From contig CAKSIN010000007.1 of the NCBI GenBank assembly GCA_934463115.1, positions 34,397-98,396 of the forward strand: 64,000 nt of DNA, in the 5' to 3' direction. Both the position numbers and the translations under genes were made by a program. The notes under the pieces were generated by a model. It ran no database searches. It was not told the DNA's origin and saw only the letters and a program-made list of their open reading frames with translations. Shown here one piece after another: positions 18,033-27,353 of this stretch (within the stretch, counting starts at the first letter, position 1; each line of letters starts with the position of its first letter). Origin of the DNA: an uncultured Clostridia bacterium. GTDB taxonomy: Bacteria; Bacillota; Clostridia; UMGS1810.

Positions 18033-18062
18033 TTGACGTTTCCGCATCTTTTGTGTTACAAT
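18033..18062 (+). promoter_or_regulatory. Promoter of the large secreted protein
   Basis: TTGACG and TACAAT are 18 bases apart and about 50 bases before the start codon at 18114. Confidence 0.55.
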
Positions 18063-18113
18063 AGTTACATAGAAAAATCCTTTCATTATACACATACGGG
18101 AGTGGTTATTTAA

Positions 18114-21100
18114 ATGCGAAAATGTTTTTGCGCTTTATTGTGCATGGTGCTGATTTTGGGCACACTTCCCGCTCTGGCGGCGGAAAATACGGTGAATTTG
18201 ACAGGCGGCGGAATTGTCATTGATGCCGATACACTGAGTACGGTGTGGACAGATCAAACGGGCGGCACACTTACTTGGAATAAAGACACGGGCACGCTGA
18301 CGTTTAATGATTTTAACTATAATGTTTCAGCTGCCTCACAAAATGCCGGCGGAGGTTTTTGTTTTGAAACAGTATCCGATATTGTTTTAAACGGAACGAG
18401 CGAGATTTCATGTTCGGATAAGGTATACCGCACGGTGAGGATTGAAAATTATCCTAAGATAAGCGGCAGCGGCAAACTGACGGTTAAAGGCCCCGTAATC
18501 GAACCGGACAGCGCGAAAAAAATGTTTTCCCCGTATTCCGCGGCTTATATAGAGGCGGTAGGCGGCTCGTTTATATTAAACAGCGGAACACTCGAAGTTA
18601 TCGGCGGCACGCTTGCGTGCGACAGCAGCGTGAAGGCAATGGGATATGCCGACACTGCGATTTCGTGCGGTGTATCGACATATTCAACTATCCGTGTGAA
18701 CGGCGGACACTTGATTGCGGTCGGCGGCTCGGCATCGGGCAGAAAGTTCCTCAATGAAAGTGTGGGTATCAATGCCGGGCAGGACTTGATTATTGCAGGC
18801 GGCAAGGTTACCGCAAGCGGCAAAACATACGGTGCTACCGGCAGCAAGTTGACCTTTCCGCAGTACAGCGAGGGTAGCCTTTATGCTGTCGGCGAAAAAA
18901 GCGGAGTCGGATTTGACGAGATAGACGAGGGCATTATCGCACGCGGCGCGGCAGATTTGAATGCTGCCGAACAATCTGTTGACGGTGAGATTTCAAAACG
19001 TGACGCGCATGTAGTTGCAACGAATGATGACGGCTCGGTTGCCGCAACTTTTAACCGCTATGAATATCTAACCGACGGTGCTTTGGCAAAAACAATTGTC
19101 GCTCGGCGCGACAACGAACGCAAGGTAACAATTTCCGATTCGGGTGCGGAACTGTCTGGCGATGAGGGAAGTTCGGTTTCTTTTACCGTGACTGCAAAAA
19201 ACATCAGAACAGAAGAAATTTTTCAGATTGAGTGGACGGGCAGCACACCGAGCGGAATAACCGCGTCATTTGCGGATGAAAAACTGACATTTACTTCGGA
19301 CGGAACAACGGAACGCGGTGTTTATCCGTTCAAAATTGCCTTTGGTGACGGCGAAAACAGGGTTGAATCCAACGTGTCGGCACTGTCGGCAGGCAGTTTT
19401 GCGGCAAAGGTTGCCTGCGAAGACAAATCGGACGCATATTTCGACACTTTCACCGAGGCACTTGCGGCATCTTTACTCGCCGAAAATTCGGGGTGTAGAC
19501 TTTTGCTGCTCGGCTCCGTTTCCGACGGCGGCAACATAACGCTGAGCGGTAATGTCACATTGGATTTAAACGGATATGATATTGAATGCGGAGCACTTAT
19601 TGTTGAAAACGGTGCATGTGTTTGCGGCAGCGGAAATGTTACCGCCGCGCAGGTCGGTGACGGCGGAACAGTCGGCGGCGGAACATACGGAACGCTCTCG
19701 GTAACGGACGGAAAAACCATTACCGACCATTTGGCACAGGGTGTGTTCTGCACTCAAATAGGCAACGAAAACACGGACGGTTTGTATTGGGACGAATTTT
19801 CGCAGGTTAAGAGCATGAACAATGCAAATTTGCGCTATATTCCCTTTACGGCGGATGTTGATAATCTGCACACAAAATTCGGCTATGAAATAAATATGTC
19901 GATAAATCTGCATGAAACACCGTACTACACTATGTCGAATTACGAACTATACAAATTGATGTTTATAAATGAGGACGGTTCCGAGTCATTAGCATGTTCT
20001 GCGTCATTTGGCGGAGGATTTCAGGACTATGACATAGAGAACAAAGTGGAATATTCGGTCAAGGACAGAACCGTAAATTACAACATTTCGAAAGACATAT
20101 TTCCCGAAGAGGGTACATACAGAATGTATGCGGTTTTGGGCAAATATTTTACCCGAGAGAAAGTAATAGACGAAGGGCGCGTAGTGCACTCCGAACAGTA
20201 CCTTATGCGCACGCAGCCGTTTATGGTTACAATAGGCAACGGAACACCCTCGTTTCTTGTGCCGGAAGATTTCAGCACGAAATATCACGGGATGATTTCG
20301 TGGAACGGATATCCGTATTATACATACACCGGTGCGCCGCAGCAAATTGTGCATTCGCTGCCGTCGAACGTGTGGGGCGGTGTTTTGCAATATCGCTTTA
20401 ATGAAAATGACGATTGGACAGTTGAGGTTCCGACTGCGACCGAACCGGGGAAATATACATTCCAATGCCGAATTAAGGGCGATGACGAATTTAATGACCT
20501 GGCGTTGAGTGACGGATATGCAATTATTAATGCCGCAGAACTTGTGAACGATACAGCCGATGAACAGAAAGACTGGTATTTTGCCAGCTTTTCGGACGCT
20601 CTTACCGCGGCACAAAAGGAAGAAAACGAGGGCAGAGTGCTTAAACTGTATTACCCGGAGAAAAACGGGTTTGAACTAAACGGCGGCAAGGTGAAACTTG
20701 CACTTACCGATACTGCTGCTGTTGGTGATATCAAACTCGGCGGTTCAGCCTGCCTTGAAACGGAGTACGGTACATTCGGCAATAATATTTCGGTTGACGG
20801 CAATGCGAATCTCCGAATAAACGGCGGCACGTTTTCGAGCGGTATAGATGTAAATGGCGGCAGCGCCGAAATTTTTGGCGGAACATTCGAAAGAATCACC
20901 GTTACGGGCGGCAAAACGGTTGCCGATTTGCTTGCGGACGGCAGAGCATTGCAGACCGAAGACGGCACGGTTGTTAATATGTATACCGATAAAATTTCGC
21001 AAAGGGTAAGTGTGGCTCCGCATACTCATGATTTGGGCGAAATAGGAACATGCGACTGCGGATATGAGACAAAGGCGATTGACTCCGATAACGACGGCGC

Positions 21101-22289
21101 AGTGGAGATTTCGACAGTCGGGCAGCTGCAGTGGTTTGCTTACCGCATAAATTGCGGCGAGAAGATAAATGCAGTTTTGACAAACGATATAGATTTGGGT
21201 GGCAAAAGTGTGATAATCGGCACGGCAGAAAAGCCGTTTGGCGGTGTGTTCGACGGTAAAGGAGCAAAGATTACAAATTATGCACTGACCGCTTCGGAAA
21301 ATAACGTGGGATTGTTCGGAGTGGTAAACGGCGGAACTGTCAAAAACTTCTCAATATCGGGTACAATCACTGTAGACGGTAAATGTGCGTATATCGGTGG
21401 CGTGGCAGGCAAGGCAAAAGGCGGCGCGGTGATATCGGACATTGTGTCGGATGTTGATATCCTCGGCTCCGGAGATTCGAGCCATATCGGCGGTATAGTA
21501 GGCAGCACGGCTAATCTGAGCGATTCGCTGAATATCAGTAAATGTATATACAGCGGCACAATCAACATGCCGAATGTTTCGGACTGCCTGGGCGGTATCA
21601 TCGGCTATGCAAATGAAAGCGTTACCGTTTCGTACTGCGGTTTTGTCGGAAAAGCAATCGGCAAGGGCGGAGTTACCGTCGGCGGTATTCTCGGATATGT
21701 GAACAATTTGGATTTCGGCGGTATCAAAAACTCGTTTGCGGCAGGATATACAAACGGCAATGCGCTGATAGGAATGGTCAAAAAATGCAGCGACAGTATT
21801 AAAAACTGCGTGTATACCACGGGCGCGACACCGTTCGGCGGTTCGGGCGCCGGGGAGCACAGCGCCGAATCGGTTTCGGAGTGGAATACCGGACTTGCGG
21901 CATACCTCTTGAACGGCGGATTGCATGACAACACATATATTTGGAGACAGACAATAGGCAAAGATGATTTTCCGAATTTTAGCGGCAGCAAGGTGTACAG
22001 AAGCGGAAAAAACAGCTTTACATCCGAAAAACCGTCTGCTTTTGTGTTCACAGACGGCAGCACCGTAACAGCGGAGCAGATTGACAAACCCTGCGTTCTG
22101 ATTGCGGCAAGCTACAGCGGCGACAAGCTTACAGATGTCAAAATAAAAAACATCTCAGAAAACACAAATTTGACGTTCGATGAGATGAATCTGAACCGAC
22201 AAAATGCAGACCGTATCCGCGTTATGCTGTGGGATGACTTCAAAAGAATGGCGCCGATTTGCGCTGCGGACAAAGTTTTTGTTGAATAA
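18114..22289 (+). CDS. Large secreted repeat protein with GLUG-like region
   Basis: A 1391-residue exported protein of unknown role. It starts with a signal peptide (about 1-23, ending at ALAAE). Several Gly-rich, parallel-beta-helix-like stretches follow (for example around LNSGTLEVIGG and NLRINGGTFSSG). A DSDNDGAVEISTVGQL segment at about 1000 leads into GLUG-type repeats (about 1058-1215; IGGVAG, IGGIVG, LGGIIGY, VGGILGY). No sortase signal, SLH domain or dockerin is seen. The C-terminus has the pattern VMLWDDFKRMAPIC, related to the end of the protein at 41372. Probably a surface or matrix protein; function is not known. Confidence 0.8.
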   Translation: MRKCFCALLCMVLILGTLPALAAENTVNLTGGGIVIDADTLSTVWTDQTGGTLTWNKDTGTLTFNDFNYNVSAASQNAGGGFCFETVSDIVLNGTSEISCSDKVYRTVRIENYPKISGSGKLTVKGPVIEPDSAKKMFSPYSAAYIEAVGGSFILNSGTLEVIGGTLACDSSVKAMGYADTAISCGVSTYSTIRVNGGHLIAVGGSASGRKFLNESVGINAGQDLIIAGGKVTASGKTYGATGSKLTFPQYSEGSLYAVGEKSGVGFDEIDEGIIARGAADLNAAEQSVDGEISKRDAHVVATNDDGSVAATFNRYEYLTDGALAKTIVARRDNERKVTISDSGAELSGDEGSSVSFTVTAKNIRTEEIFQIEWTGSTPSGITASFADEKLTFTSDGTTERGVYPFKIAFGDGENRVESNVSALSAGSFAAKVACEDKSDAYFDTFTEALAASLLAENSGCRLLLLGSVSDGGNITLSGNVTLDLNGYDIECGALIVENGACVCGSGNVTAAQVGDGGTVGGGTYGTLSVTDGKTITDHLAQGVFCTQIGNENTDGLYWDEFSQVKSMNNANLRYIPFTADVDNLHTKFGYEINMSINLHETPYYTMSNYELYKLMFINEDGSESLACSASFGGGFQDYDIENKVEYSVKDRTVNYNISKDIFPEEGTYRMYAVLGKYFTREKVIDEGRVVHSEQYLMRTQPFMVTIGNGTPSFLVPEDFSTKYHGMISWNGYPYYTYTGAPQQIVHSLPSNVWGGVLQYRFNENDDWTVEVPTATEPGKYTFQCRIKGDDEFNDLALSDGYAIINAAELVNDTADEQKDWYFASFSDALTAAQKEENEGRVLKLYYPEKNGFELNGGKVKLALTDTAAVGDIKLGGSACLETEYGTFGNNISVDGNANLRINGGTFSSGIDVNGGSAEIFGGTFERITVTGGKTVADLLADGRALQTEDGTVVNMYTDKISQRVSVAPHTHDLGEIGTCDCGYETKAIDSDNDGAVEISTVGQLQWFAYRINCGEKINAVLTNDIDLGGKSVIIGTAEKPFGGVFDGKGAKITNYALTASENNVGLFGVVNGGTVKNFSISGTITVDGKCAYIGGVAGKAKGGAVISDIVSDVDILGSGDSSHIGGIVGSTANLSDSLNISKCIYSGTINMPNVSDCLGGIIGYANESVTVSYCGFVGKAIGKGGVTVGGILGYVNNLDFGGIKNSFAAGYTNGNALIGMVKKCSDSIKNCVYTTGATPFGGSGAGEHSAESVSEWNTGLAAYLLNGGLHDNTYIWRQTIGKDDFPNFSGSKVYRSGKNSFTSEKPSAFVFTDGSTVTAEQIDKPCVLIAASYSGDKLTDVKIKNISENTNLTFDEMNLNRQNADRIRVMLWDDFKRMAPICAADKVFVE

Positions 22290-22310
22290 ATACACAAAGT
22301 GTGCTACAAT
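22282..22310 (+). promoter_or_regulatory. trpS promoter
   Basis: TTGAAT, overlapping the end of the preceding gene, is followed after 17 bases by TACAAT. The boxes lie about 35 bases before the trpS start. I saw no T-box specifier structure in the short leader. Confidence 0.6.
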
Positions 22311-22343
22311 GGTATGTATACTCAAGACACGGAGGAAACAGTA

Positions 22344-23450
22344 ATGGAAGAAACAAAAAATATAATTTTAACCGGTGACCGCCCTACAGGACGTTTGCAC
22401 CTCGGTCACTATGTCGGTTCGCTCAAGAGGCGGGTGGAATTGCAGAATTCCGGTGAATTTGACGAAATAAACATTCTCATTGCCGATGACCAGGCGCTTA
22501 CCGACAATGCGGATAATCCCGAAAAAATAAGAGAAAATATTATAAATGTTGTGCTTGATTATCTGTCGGTGGGTATTGATCCCGAAAAGTCGACAATATG
22601 CGTTCAGTCGGCGCTCCCGGCACTTCATGCACTCACATTTTACTACATGAATCTTGTAACTACGGCAAGGTTGTCGCGAAATCCCACGGTTAAAGCCGAA
22701 ATACAGATGCGCGGTTTTGCTGACGAAGGTCTGCCGGCAGGGTTCTTTGCATATCCGGTATCGCAGGCGGCAGACATTACGGCATTTAATGCAAATGTCG
22801 TTCCCGTCGGCGAGGATCAGCTCCCCATGCTCGAACAGGCAAGGGAGATTGTGGAGAAATTTAACAGAATATACGGCGACACACTCACCATGCCCAAGGC
22901 AATGATTCCCGAAAACGAAACACAGCGACGTCTGCCCGGTGTGGACGGCAAGGCAAAAATGAGCAAATCGCTCGGCAACTGCATATATCTTTCCGATTCC
23001 GCGTCGGTAATAAAAAAGCAGGTTAACGGCAAAATGTATACCGATCCGCTTCATTTGCAGATAAGCGATCCGGGACACACCGAGGGCAATGTTGTGTTTA
23101 CATATCTCGACGCTTTTTGCACCGATGAACACTTTGCCGAATATCTGCCCGATTATGCAAATCTCGATGAAATGAAAGAGCACTACCGCCGCGGCGGCTT
23201 GGGTGACGGCGTGTGCAAAAAGTTTTTGCTGAACGTTCTCGAAGAAACGCTCAGTCCCATAAGAGCCAAGCGCTCAAAGTGGGAAAAGGACATTTCGTCG
23301 GTGTACGATATCATAGCGGCAGGCACGGCCAAAGCTGTGGAGACAACAAACGAAACACTCGGACGTGTCCGCGCGGCAATGAAAATAGATTATTTCAAAG
23401 ACCGCTCCATTGTAAAAGAATGGGAGAAAATGCTGTCGGCGATAAAGTAA
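22344..23450 (+). CDS. trpS: Tryptophanyl-tRNA synthetase
   Basis: Charges tRNA-Trp. The class I signatures are visible: HLGH within GRLHLGHYVG (residues 17-25) and KMSKS at about 204-208. The chosen start, ATG 22344, has GGAGG eight bases upstream; the longer in-frame version from 22299 overlaps the promoter and lacks a ribosome-binding site. At 368 residues it is slightly longer than the short B. stearothermophilus type. It is the last clear backbone gene before the toxin-like locus. Confidence 0.95.
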   Translation: MEETKNIILTGDRPTGRLHLGHYVGSLKRRVELQNSGEFDEINILIADDQALTDNADNPEKIRENIINVVLDYLSVGIDPEKSTICVQSALPALHALTFYYMNLVTTARLSRNPTVKAEIQMRGFADEGLPAGFFAYPVSQAADITAFNANVVPVGEDQLPMLEQAREIVEKFNRIYGDTLTMPKAMIPENETQRRLPGVDGKAKMSKSLGNCIYLSDSASVIKKQVNGKMYTDPLHLQISDPGHTEGNVVFTYLDAFCTDEHFAEYLPDYANLDEMKEHYRRGGLGDGVCKKFLLNVLEETLSPIRAKRSKWEKDISSVYDIIAAGTAKAVETTNETLGRVRAAMKIDYFKDRSIVKEWEKMLSAIK

Positions 23451-23472
23451 ACAGACTTTTTGCCAAAATGTC

Positions 23473-23501
23473 TTGAAATTTGCGGACAATTGGTGTATAA
23501 C
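23473..23501 (+). promoter_or_regulatory. Promoter of the small toxin-like mRNA
   Basis: TTGAAA and TATAAC are 17 bases apart. Predicted transcription start is near 23508, leaving a structured leader of about 85 bases before the small ORF. Confidence 0.6.
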
Positions 23502-23593
23502 AAATTTTAAAGGTAAGACTGAAAACAGTGTAAAAACTGGGCGGTTATGCCACCTGATTCCCGTATCTATAGTCGGGAAAGGAGGTGGTTGTT

Positions 23594-23668
23594 ATGCATA
23601 AATACATAATTAGAGTTTTTATTTTAGTTATTGTGTTTTTGTTCACACTTACAATAAAAGTAAGATAG
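23594..23668 (+). CDS. 24-residue hydrophobic peptide, candidate type I toxin
   Basis: The peptide has basic ends (MHKYIIR.. and ..IKVR) around a continuous hydrophobic core, the usual build of membrane-acting type I toxins. The ribosome-binding site is very strong (AAAGGAGGTGG) but can be hidden: CCACCT at 23550-23555 pairs with AGGTGG at 23583-23588, and TTCCCG with CGGGAA in between. The leader sequence at 23542-23553 is an exact 12-base complement of 23708-23719 in the 3' region, and 23509-23519 can pair with 23726-23736. An antisense promoter points into the gene from the right. No homologue was identified by me; the toxin role is inferred from architecture. Confidence 0.6.
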   Translation: MHKYIIRVFILVIVFLFTLTIKVR

Positions 23669-23741
23669 CCCCCACCGGTCAAGTTAGGGCTATCTCATAG
23701 CACTATCGTGGCATAACCGTTTGAGGTCTTGCCTTTTTTCT
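23653..23741 (-). ncRNA. Candidate antisense antitoxin RNA
   Basis: A consensus minus-strand promoter (TTGACA at 23771-23776, TATAAT at 23748-23753, spacing 17) should start an RNA near 23741 running into the 3' part of the toxin gene. It would end at the hairpin GATAGCCC..GGGCTATC (23664-23694), which on this strand is followed by TTACTTTTATT. The RNA would be about 90 bases and complementary to the 3' half of the toxin transcript, including the segment that pairs with the toxin leader. Ends are predicted only. Confidence 0.55.
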
Positions 23742-23747
23742 ACCCTC

Positions 23748-23776
23748 ATTATACATCTTAAAATTGGTTTTGTCAA
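23748..23776 (-). promoter_or_regulatory. Consensus promoter of the antisense RNA
   Basis: Read on the minus strand: TTGACA, 17 bases, TATAAT. Both boxes are perfect consensus, while the nearest minus-strand gene is far away, so a short RNA is the likely product. Confidence 0.7.
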
Positions 23777-23919
23777 CTTATTTTCGGAAAATTGATGCTG
23801 TTTTTACCCAACAAATTCAACCGATTATATTTCAAAAAAAGTAACATTTTATGATAAATATAAATATACTGTAGTGAGAAGTTAATTTCTCTATTATACA
23901 AAAGGAAGGTAGAATTTGT

Positions 23920-24777
23920 ATGGCTCAATTTACAAACCAAGCTACACTGACGTACAATGGACTTATAACCAACTCCAATATTGTTGTCGGGGAGCTTACA
24001 GAAGTTCTCAACGTAACAAAAACTCCGCTGTTTGGAACCTATTCACGCGGAGGCACGGTGACGTACCTTGTGAGCATTGTAAACTCCGGCACAACGGAGT
24101 TTAACGGACTCACTCTCACCGATAACCTGGGCGAATATGCACTTGAATCCGGTACAAAGGTTGTTCCGCACGATTATATTTCCGGCTCTGTAAAATACTA
24201 TCTGAACGGTGTTTTGCAGACAGCTCCGGCGGTGACTGCAGGACCTCCGCTTGTAATTTCCGGAATATCGGTGCCTGCCGCCGGCAACACAACGGTGGTA
24301 TATGAGGCACGTGTAAACAATCTTGCGCCGCTTGATTCCGAAGGGCAGATAACCAATACCGTGTCTGTGAACGGCGATGGATTAATCAATCCAATAACCG
24401 ATGATGCAACTGTTTCGGCTACGGCAGAGCCTGCGCTCTCTATTACAAAGGCTCTGTGTCCGCAGACTGTTGCGGAAAACGGGCAGTTGACGTATACGTT
24501 CTATATTCAGAACACAGGTAACACGGCAATAGTTGCGGCGGACAATGTGACTATATCCGACACATTCGATCCTGCTATAGATATCACTGCAGTGACATTC
24601 AATGACGCAGCGTGGACACCGACAACCGACTACACGTATACTCAGGCAACGGGAGAATTTCAATCGGCAGCGGGAGCAATAACGGTTCCTGCAGCAACGT
24701 ACACTCAAAACCCGACCACAGGAGTTTGGACAGTGACACCCGGTGTAAGCACACTTACCATAACGGGTATAATATGA
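23920..24777 (+). CDS. DUF11 repeat protein
   Basis: A 285-residue protein built of two DUF11-like beta-sandwich units. The first (about 24-160) includes NVTKTPLFGTYSRGGTVTYLVSIVNSG, split here by a short linker; the second (about 170-280) includes LSITKALCPQTVAENGQLTY and NTGNTAIVAADNVTISD. There is no signal peptide or cell-wall anchor, which is common for this Clostridia group. AAGGAAGG precedes ATG 23920. The function is not known. It is the last gene before the mobile cassette. Confidence 0.85.
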   Translation: MAQFTNQATLTYNGLITNSNIVVGELTEVLNVTKTPLFGTYSRGGTVTYLVSIVNSGTTEFNGLTLTDNLGEYALESGTKVVPHDYISGSVKYYLNGVLQTAPAVTAGPPLVISGISVPAAGNTTVVYEARVNNLAPLDSEGQITNTVSVNGDGLINPITDDATVSATAEPALSITKALCPQTVAENGQLTYTFYIQNTGNTAIVAADNVTISDTFDPAIDITAVTFNDAAWTPTTDYTYTQATGEFQSAAGAITVPAATYTQNPTTGVWTVTPGVSTLTITGII

Positions 24778-24784
24778 ATCTTGG

Positions 24785-24819
24785 AGCACACCCCCGGCAG
24801 AATTCGGGGGTGTGCTTTT
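24785..24819 (+). terminator. Terminator of the DUF11 gene
   Basis: AGCACACCCCCG pairs perfectly with CGGGGGTGTGCT over an eight-base loop, followed by TTTT. It lies 22 bases before the left direct repeat, so the mobile cassette entered just behind a terminator. Confidence 0.85.
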
Positions 24820-24840
24820 GCTCGGATTTCATCGCATCCA

Positions 24841-24867
24841 TCACCCGTATGTCAAGCTAAAACTAAA
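24841..24867 (+). repeat. Left copy of 27-bp direct repeat
   Basis: Begins TCACCCGTATG and ends CTAAAACTAAA; identical over 27 bases to 29871-29897. It lies 22 bases after the DUF11 terminator. Confidence 0.9.
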
Positions 24868-24883
24868 GATATCTCTTAAAATA

Positions 24884-24922
24884 GAAATTCCAAATCATCA
24901 AATTAATGATAATTTGGAATTC
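24884..24922 (-). terminator. Terminator of the ABC-3C operon
   Basis: GAATTCCAAATT on the minus strand pairs with AATTTGGAATTTC across an AT-rich loop and is followed by CTATTTTAAG. It lies directly behind the DUF3732 stop codon. Confidence 0.6.
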
Positions 24923-24931
24923 GTGATTTTA

Positions 24932-26854
24932 TTATGCTCCATACCAATCATTTGGTACGAGATTTTTATCAACGGGCCACCAATTTTCACAAACAAAATG
25001 TCTAAAAGATTTTTCTTTTAAGTCAGCATGATCAACGATAATAACTTGTAGTTTTCCATTAAGTTCATTAGTACGGTCAATGATAAACTGATACATTTTG
25101 TTGACTTCATTCCAGTCTATCTGCTTCTCATCTAGCTCAGACGGAAAATAAACTTGCGACGGCTGATCAAGGAATAAGAAGCTTGGGACAGGGCGTTTTG
25201 CATTAATAAAAAAATGCTGTAATGCAAAATAGGAAATAAGATGAACACCTACCCAGTTTGAACCGCTTCCCAATTGCTTAAGTGGTACAGGCCGTTCTGG
25301 CTTATCTACAATGACTGTCACCTTATTCAAGTCGAGCCTATATGGGTTGTCACAATGTTCTAGTTGCAACTCCTTGGCCCATTTGGTCATGTCCACCTGT
25401 ATTCGCGAAAGAGCTGACTGTTTGCGTTCCTCCACAGAATCTTTATCAAGAATGTCATCAATTTCTTTTATGCGTTGTTCAATCCTTTTTACAATTTGTT
25501 CCTGTTGTTCCGACTCTGCATCATTTTCAACACTCTCAACCCAAAGGCTAATTCTCCCAATAACTTTGCCTCTTCGTGCATTTATATCTCGCAACCGAGC
25601 TCTATCATCTTCTTGTTGATATAAACCGTCTATTTCCGCTTCTATCGCTTTAATTTCCTCCTGCTTCTTTTCCCGCTCTTGCTCCAAATCGGAAATAAAA
25701 TTTCGAAGTTTCGGTTGTTCGCGTGTTACATTTGCTATCGACTTGTCCAAATTGACAATTGAAGATTTTATCATCTCTGCACTAGGAAGAGGATTTTCTA
25801 ATGCTCCAGAACATAATGGACACTTTCCCGGGTTAAAATCCAGTTGTTCAAAAAGACCTATGGATTCCAGACGAATTTTCTGGTGTAGAGCCTCACCAAA
25901 ATATCCGGTTGTATCTCGGACAAATCTCTTCGCATTATCAATACTAATGCCAATTTCATCTAACTCATCTCCCATCTCTTGAAGTTTACTTTGTAAGAAA
26001 GTCAGACGATCCATTCCACCATTTAACTCTACCTTGCTTGGTGACCAATTCGTGGCATCTTGAAGAATAGAATACATCTCCTGATAGTTCTGATAGTCTA
26101 TCGGTCTTGATGCATCAATAAGACCAGCTTGGCGAGCTTCTCCAATTAAAGTAATTGCTCTCTCCGAGCCACCCCCCATCAAAGAGCGGTTTTCTTCAAG
26201 TTTACGCTTTTCAAGTGTTAATTTACGTTTAAGTATACTTCTTTCATTTTCCAATGCCAAAGCTTCTTCACTAATGGCTCCTAAAAAATAAGGAATGGTA
26301 TCTTTAATGGCCTGTGTAATGAAATCATCAGATTGACGATGAAACAAAAAATTTTTTGCCGCAATTTCATCTTGTCCTTGAAAACAATAGTATAATGCGT
26401 GTCTTATATTTGCTTCTAACGGCATTCTGCTCTGTCCCTCAGGTGGCGTGTTTAGATTTTCTGAAATTCCAATTCGACTAGTCAATTCTTCTTCAATCCC
26501 TGATACATTTGTATTGGATGAAAAATCGCACTTTTCAGGAACTTCAATTTTCTCTCCAACTTCAATATAGCAAAATCCCGTCGTTTGCTGACCTTTATCT
26601 GGATTTTTGCGTGCTACAAATACACGTTCATGTTCAAATTGCAAGAGCAAACCATACCATGCTACATTGTCACGAACCACTCCATCTGCAATATTACAAG
26701 CATCACCGCCCAAGCAATAATCAATAATATCTCCTACCGCTGATTTTCCTGATTTCGATCTGCCAGTAATAATATTTACTTGTCCCAATGCAAAAGGCAA
26801 GTGTCGTACTTTCCCGTTATATCCATAAAGTACTAGTTCACGTATCTGCATCAT
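24932..26854 (-). CDS. DUF3732 SMC/Rad50-like ATPase of an ABC three-component system
   Basis: A 640-residue ATPase with a split nucleotide-binding head: Walker A GRSKSGKS at 31-38 and Walker B SFLFLDQPSQ at 558-567, a signature-like LGSGSNW at 528-534, and a long coiled-coil middle. A CPLC motif at 345-348 sits near the coil tip, like a zinc hook. DUF3732 proteins are the ATPase of the ABC-3C conflict systems predicted by comparative genomics. It overlaps the middle component by four bases (ATGA). Nuclease and middle-component neighbours support the call; activity is untested. Confidence 0.85.
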   Translation of the reverse strand: MMQIRELVLYGYNGKVRHLPFALGQVNIITGRSKSGKSAVGDIIDYCLGGDACNIADGVVRDNVAWYGLLLQFEHERVFVARKNPDKGQQTTGFCYIEVGEKIEVPEKCDFSSNTNVSGIEEELTSRIGISENLNTPPEGQSRMPLEANIRHALYYCFQGQDEIAAKNFLFHRQSDDFITQAIKDTIPYFLGAISEEALALENERSILKRKLTLEKRKLEENRSLMGGGSERAITLIGEARQAGLIDASRPIDYQNYQEMYSILQDATNWSPSKVELNGGMDRLTFLQSKLQEMGDELDEIGISIDNAKRFVRDTTGYFGEALHQKIRLESIGLFEQLDFNPGKCPLCSGALENPLPSAEMIKSSIVNLDKSIANVTREQPKLRNFISDLEQEREKKQEEIKAIEAEIDGLYQQEDDRARLRDINARRGKVIGRISLWVESVENDAESEQQEQIVKRIEQRIKEIDDILDKDSVEERKQSALSRIQVDMTKWAKELQLEHCDNPYRLDLNKVTVIVDKPERPVPLKQLGSGSNWVGVHLISYFALQHFFINAKRPVPSFLFLDQPSQVYFPSELDEKQIDWNEVNKMYQFIIDRTNELNGKLQVIIVDHADLKEKSFRHFVCENWWPVDKNLVPNDWYGA

Positions 26855-27339
26855 GGTCTCACCCCCAACTCTATATATATTGTCTCAGCCTTTCCTGCTG
26901 CTACAAACCACTTGGCAACATGCTCCCCTTTTTTGAGACATTCCGAAATTTCATCATCTACAAATTTTGTTTTGCTTAAACTTTTCAATGTTGGCGATAT
27001 TTCCAATTCGCCATTTAGCGTTAGGATAATATTTCCCGTTTGTAGAAGAAATTCGACAGATTCATTTGTAATGGGAACTAACTCTCTTGCCCTTTTAGGA
27101 AAATCAATCAACAATTGTGGATATCGCTGAATCCACAATTGCAACTGCGTTCGACTATTTATATTTGCCCTTGTTTCTTTATGTAGCACAAGAGGAAGGA
27201 CTAAGTAAATCAGTGGAAAAGGAAGTGCCCGATTTGCTTTTTCATTGTAAGTTTTAATTGTTGAGTATAGTACTCTTCCACAAAAAGCGGGATTGAGAAG
27301 AAATGCGACCTCATGCGTGCGCAGATTCCAGTTTTTCAC
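26851..27339 (-). CDS. ABC three-component system middle component
   Basis: A 162-residue protein with the layout of the ABC-3C middle components, small helical proteins expected to link the ATPase and the effector. Features include the N-terminal EVAFLLNPAFCGRVLYSTI and the central LPLVLHKETR. No catalytic motif or membrane span is evident. It is placed exactly between the effector-like gene (14 bases upstream) and the ATPase (overlapping). The family assignment rests on size, motif impressions and gene order. Confidence 0.75.
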   Translation of the reverse strand: MKNWNLRTHEVAFLLNPAFCGRVLYSTIKTYNEKANRALPFPLIYLVLPLVLHKETRANINSRTQLQLWIQRYPQLLIDFPKRARELVPITNESVEFLLQTGNIILTLNGELEISPTLKSLSKTKFVDDEISECLKKGEHVAKWFVAAGKAETIYIELGVRP

Positions 27340-27353
27340 CTATATCGCTCCTT

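Noticed and set aside
19322..22087. Several long minus-strand frames (about 105-203 codons) within the 1391-residue protein
   Set aside because: The repetitive Gly-rich coding gives Pro/Ser/Ala-rich antisense frames. No start signals or motifs.
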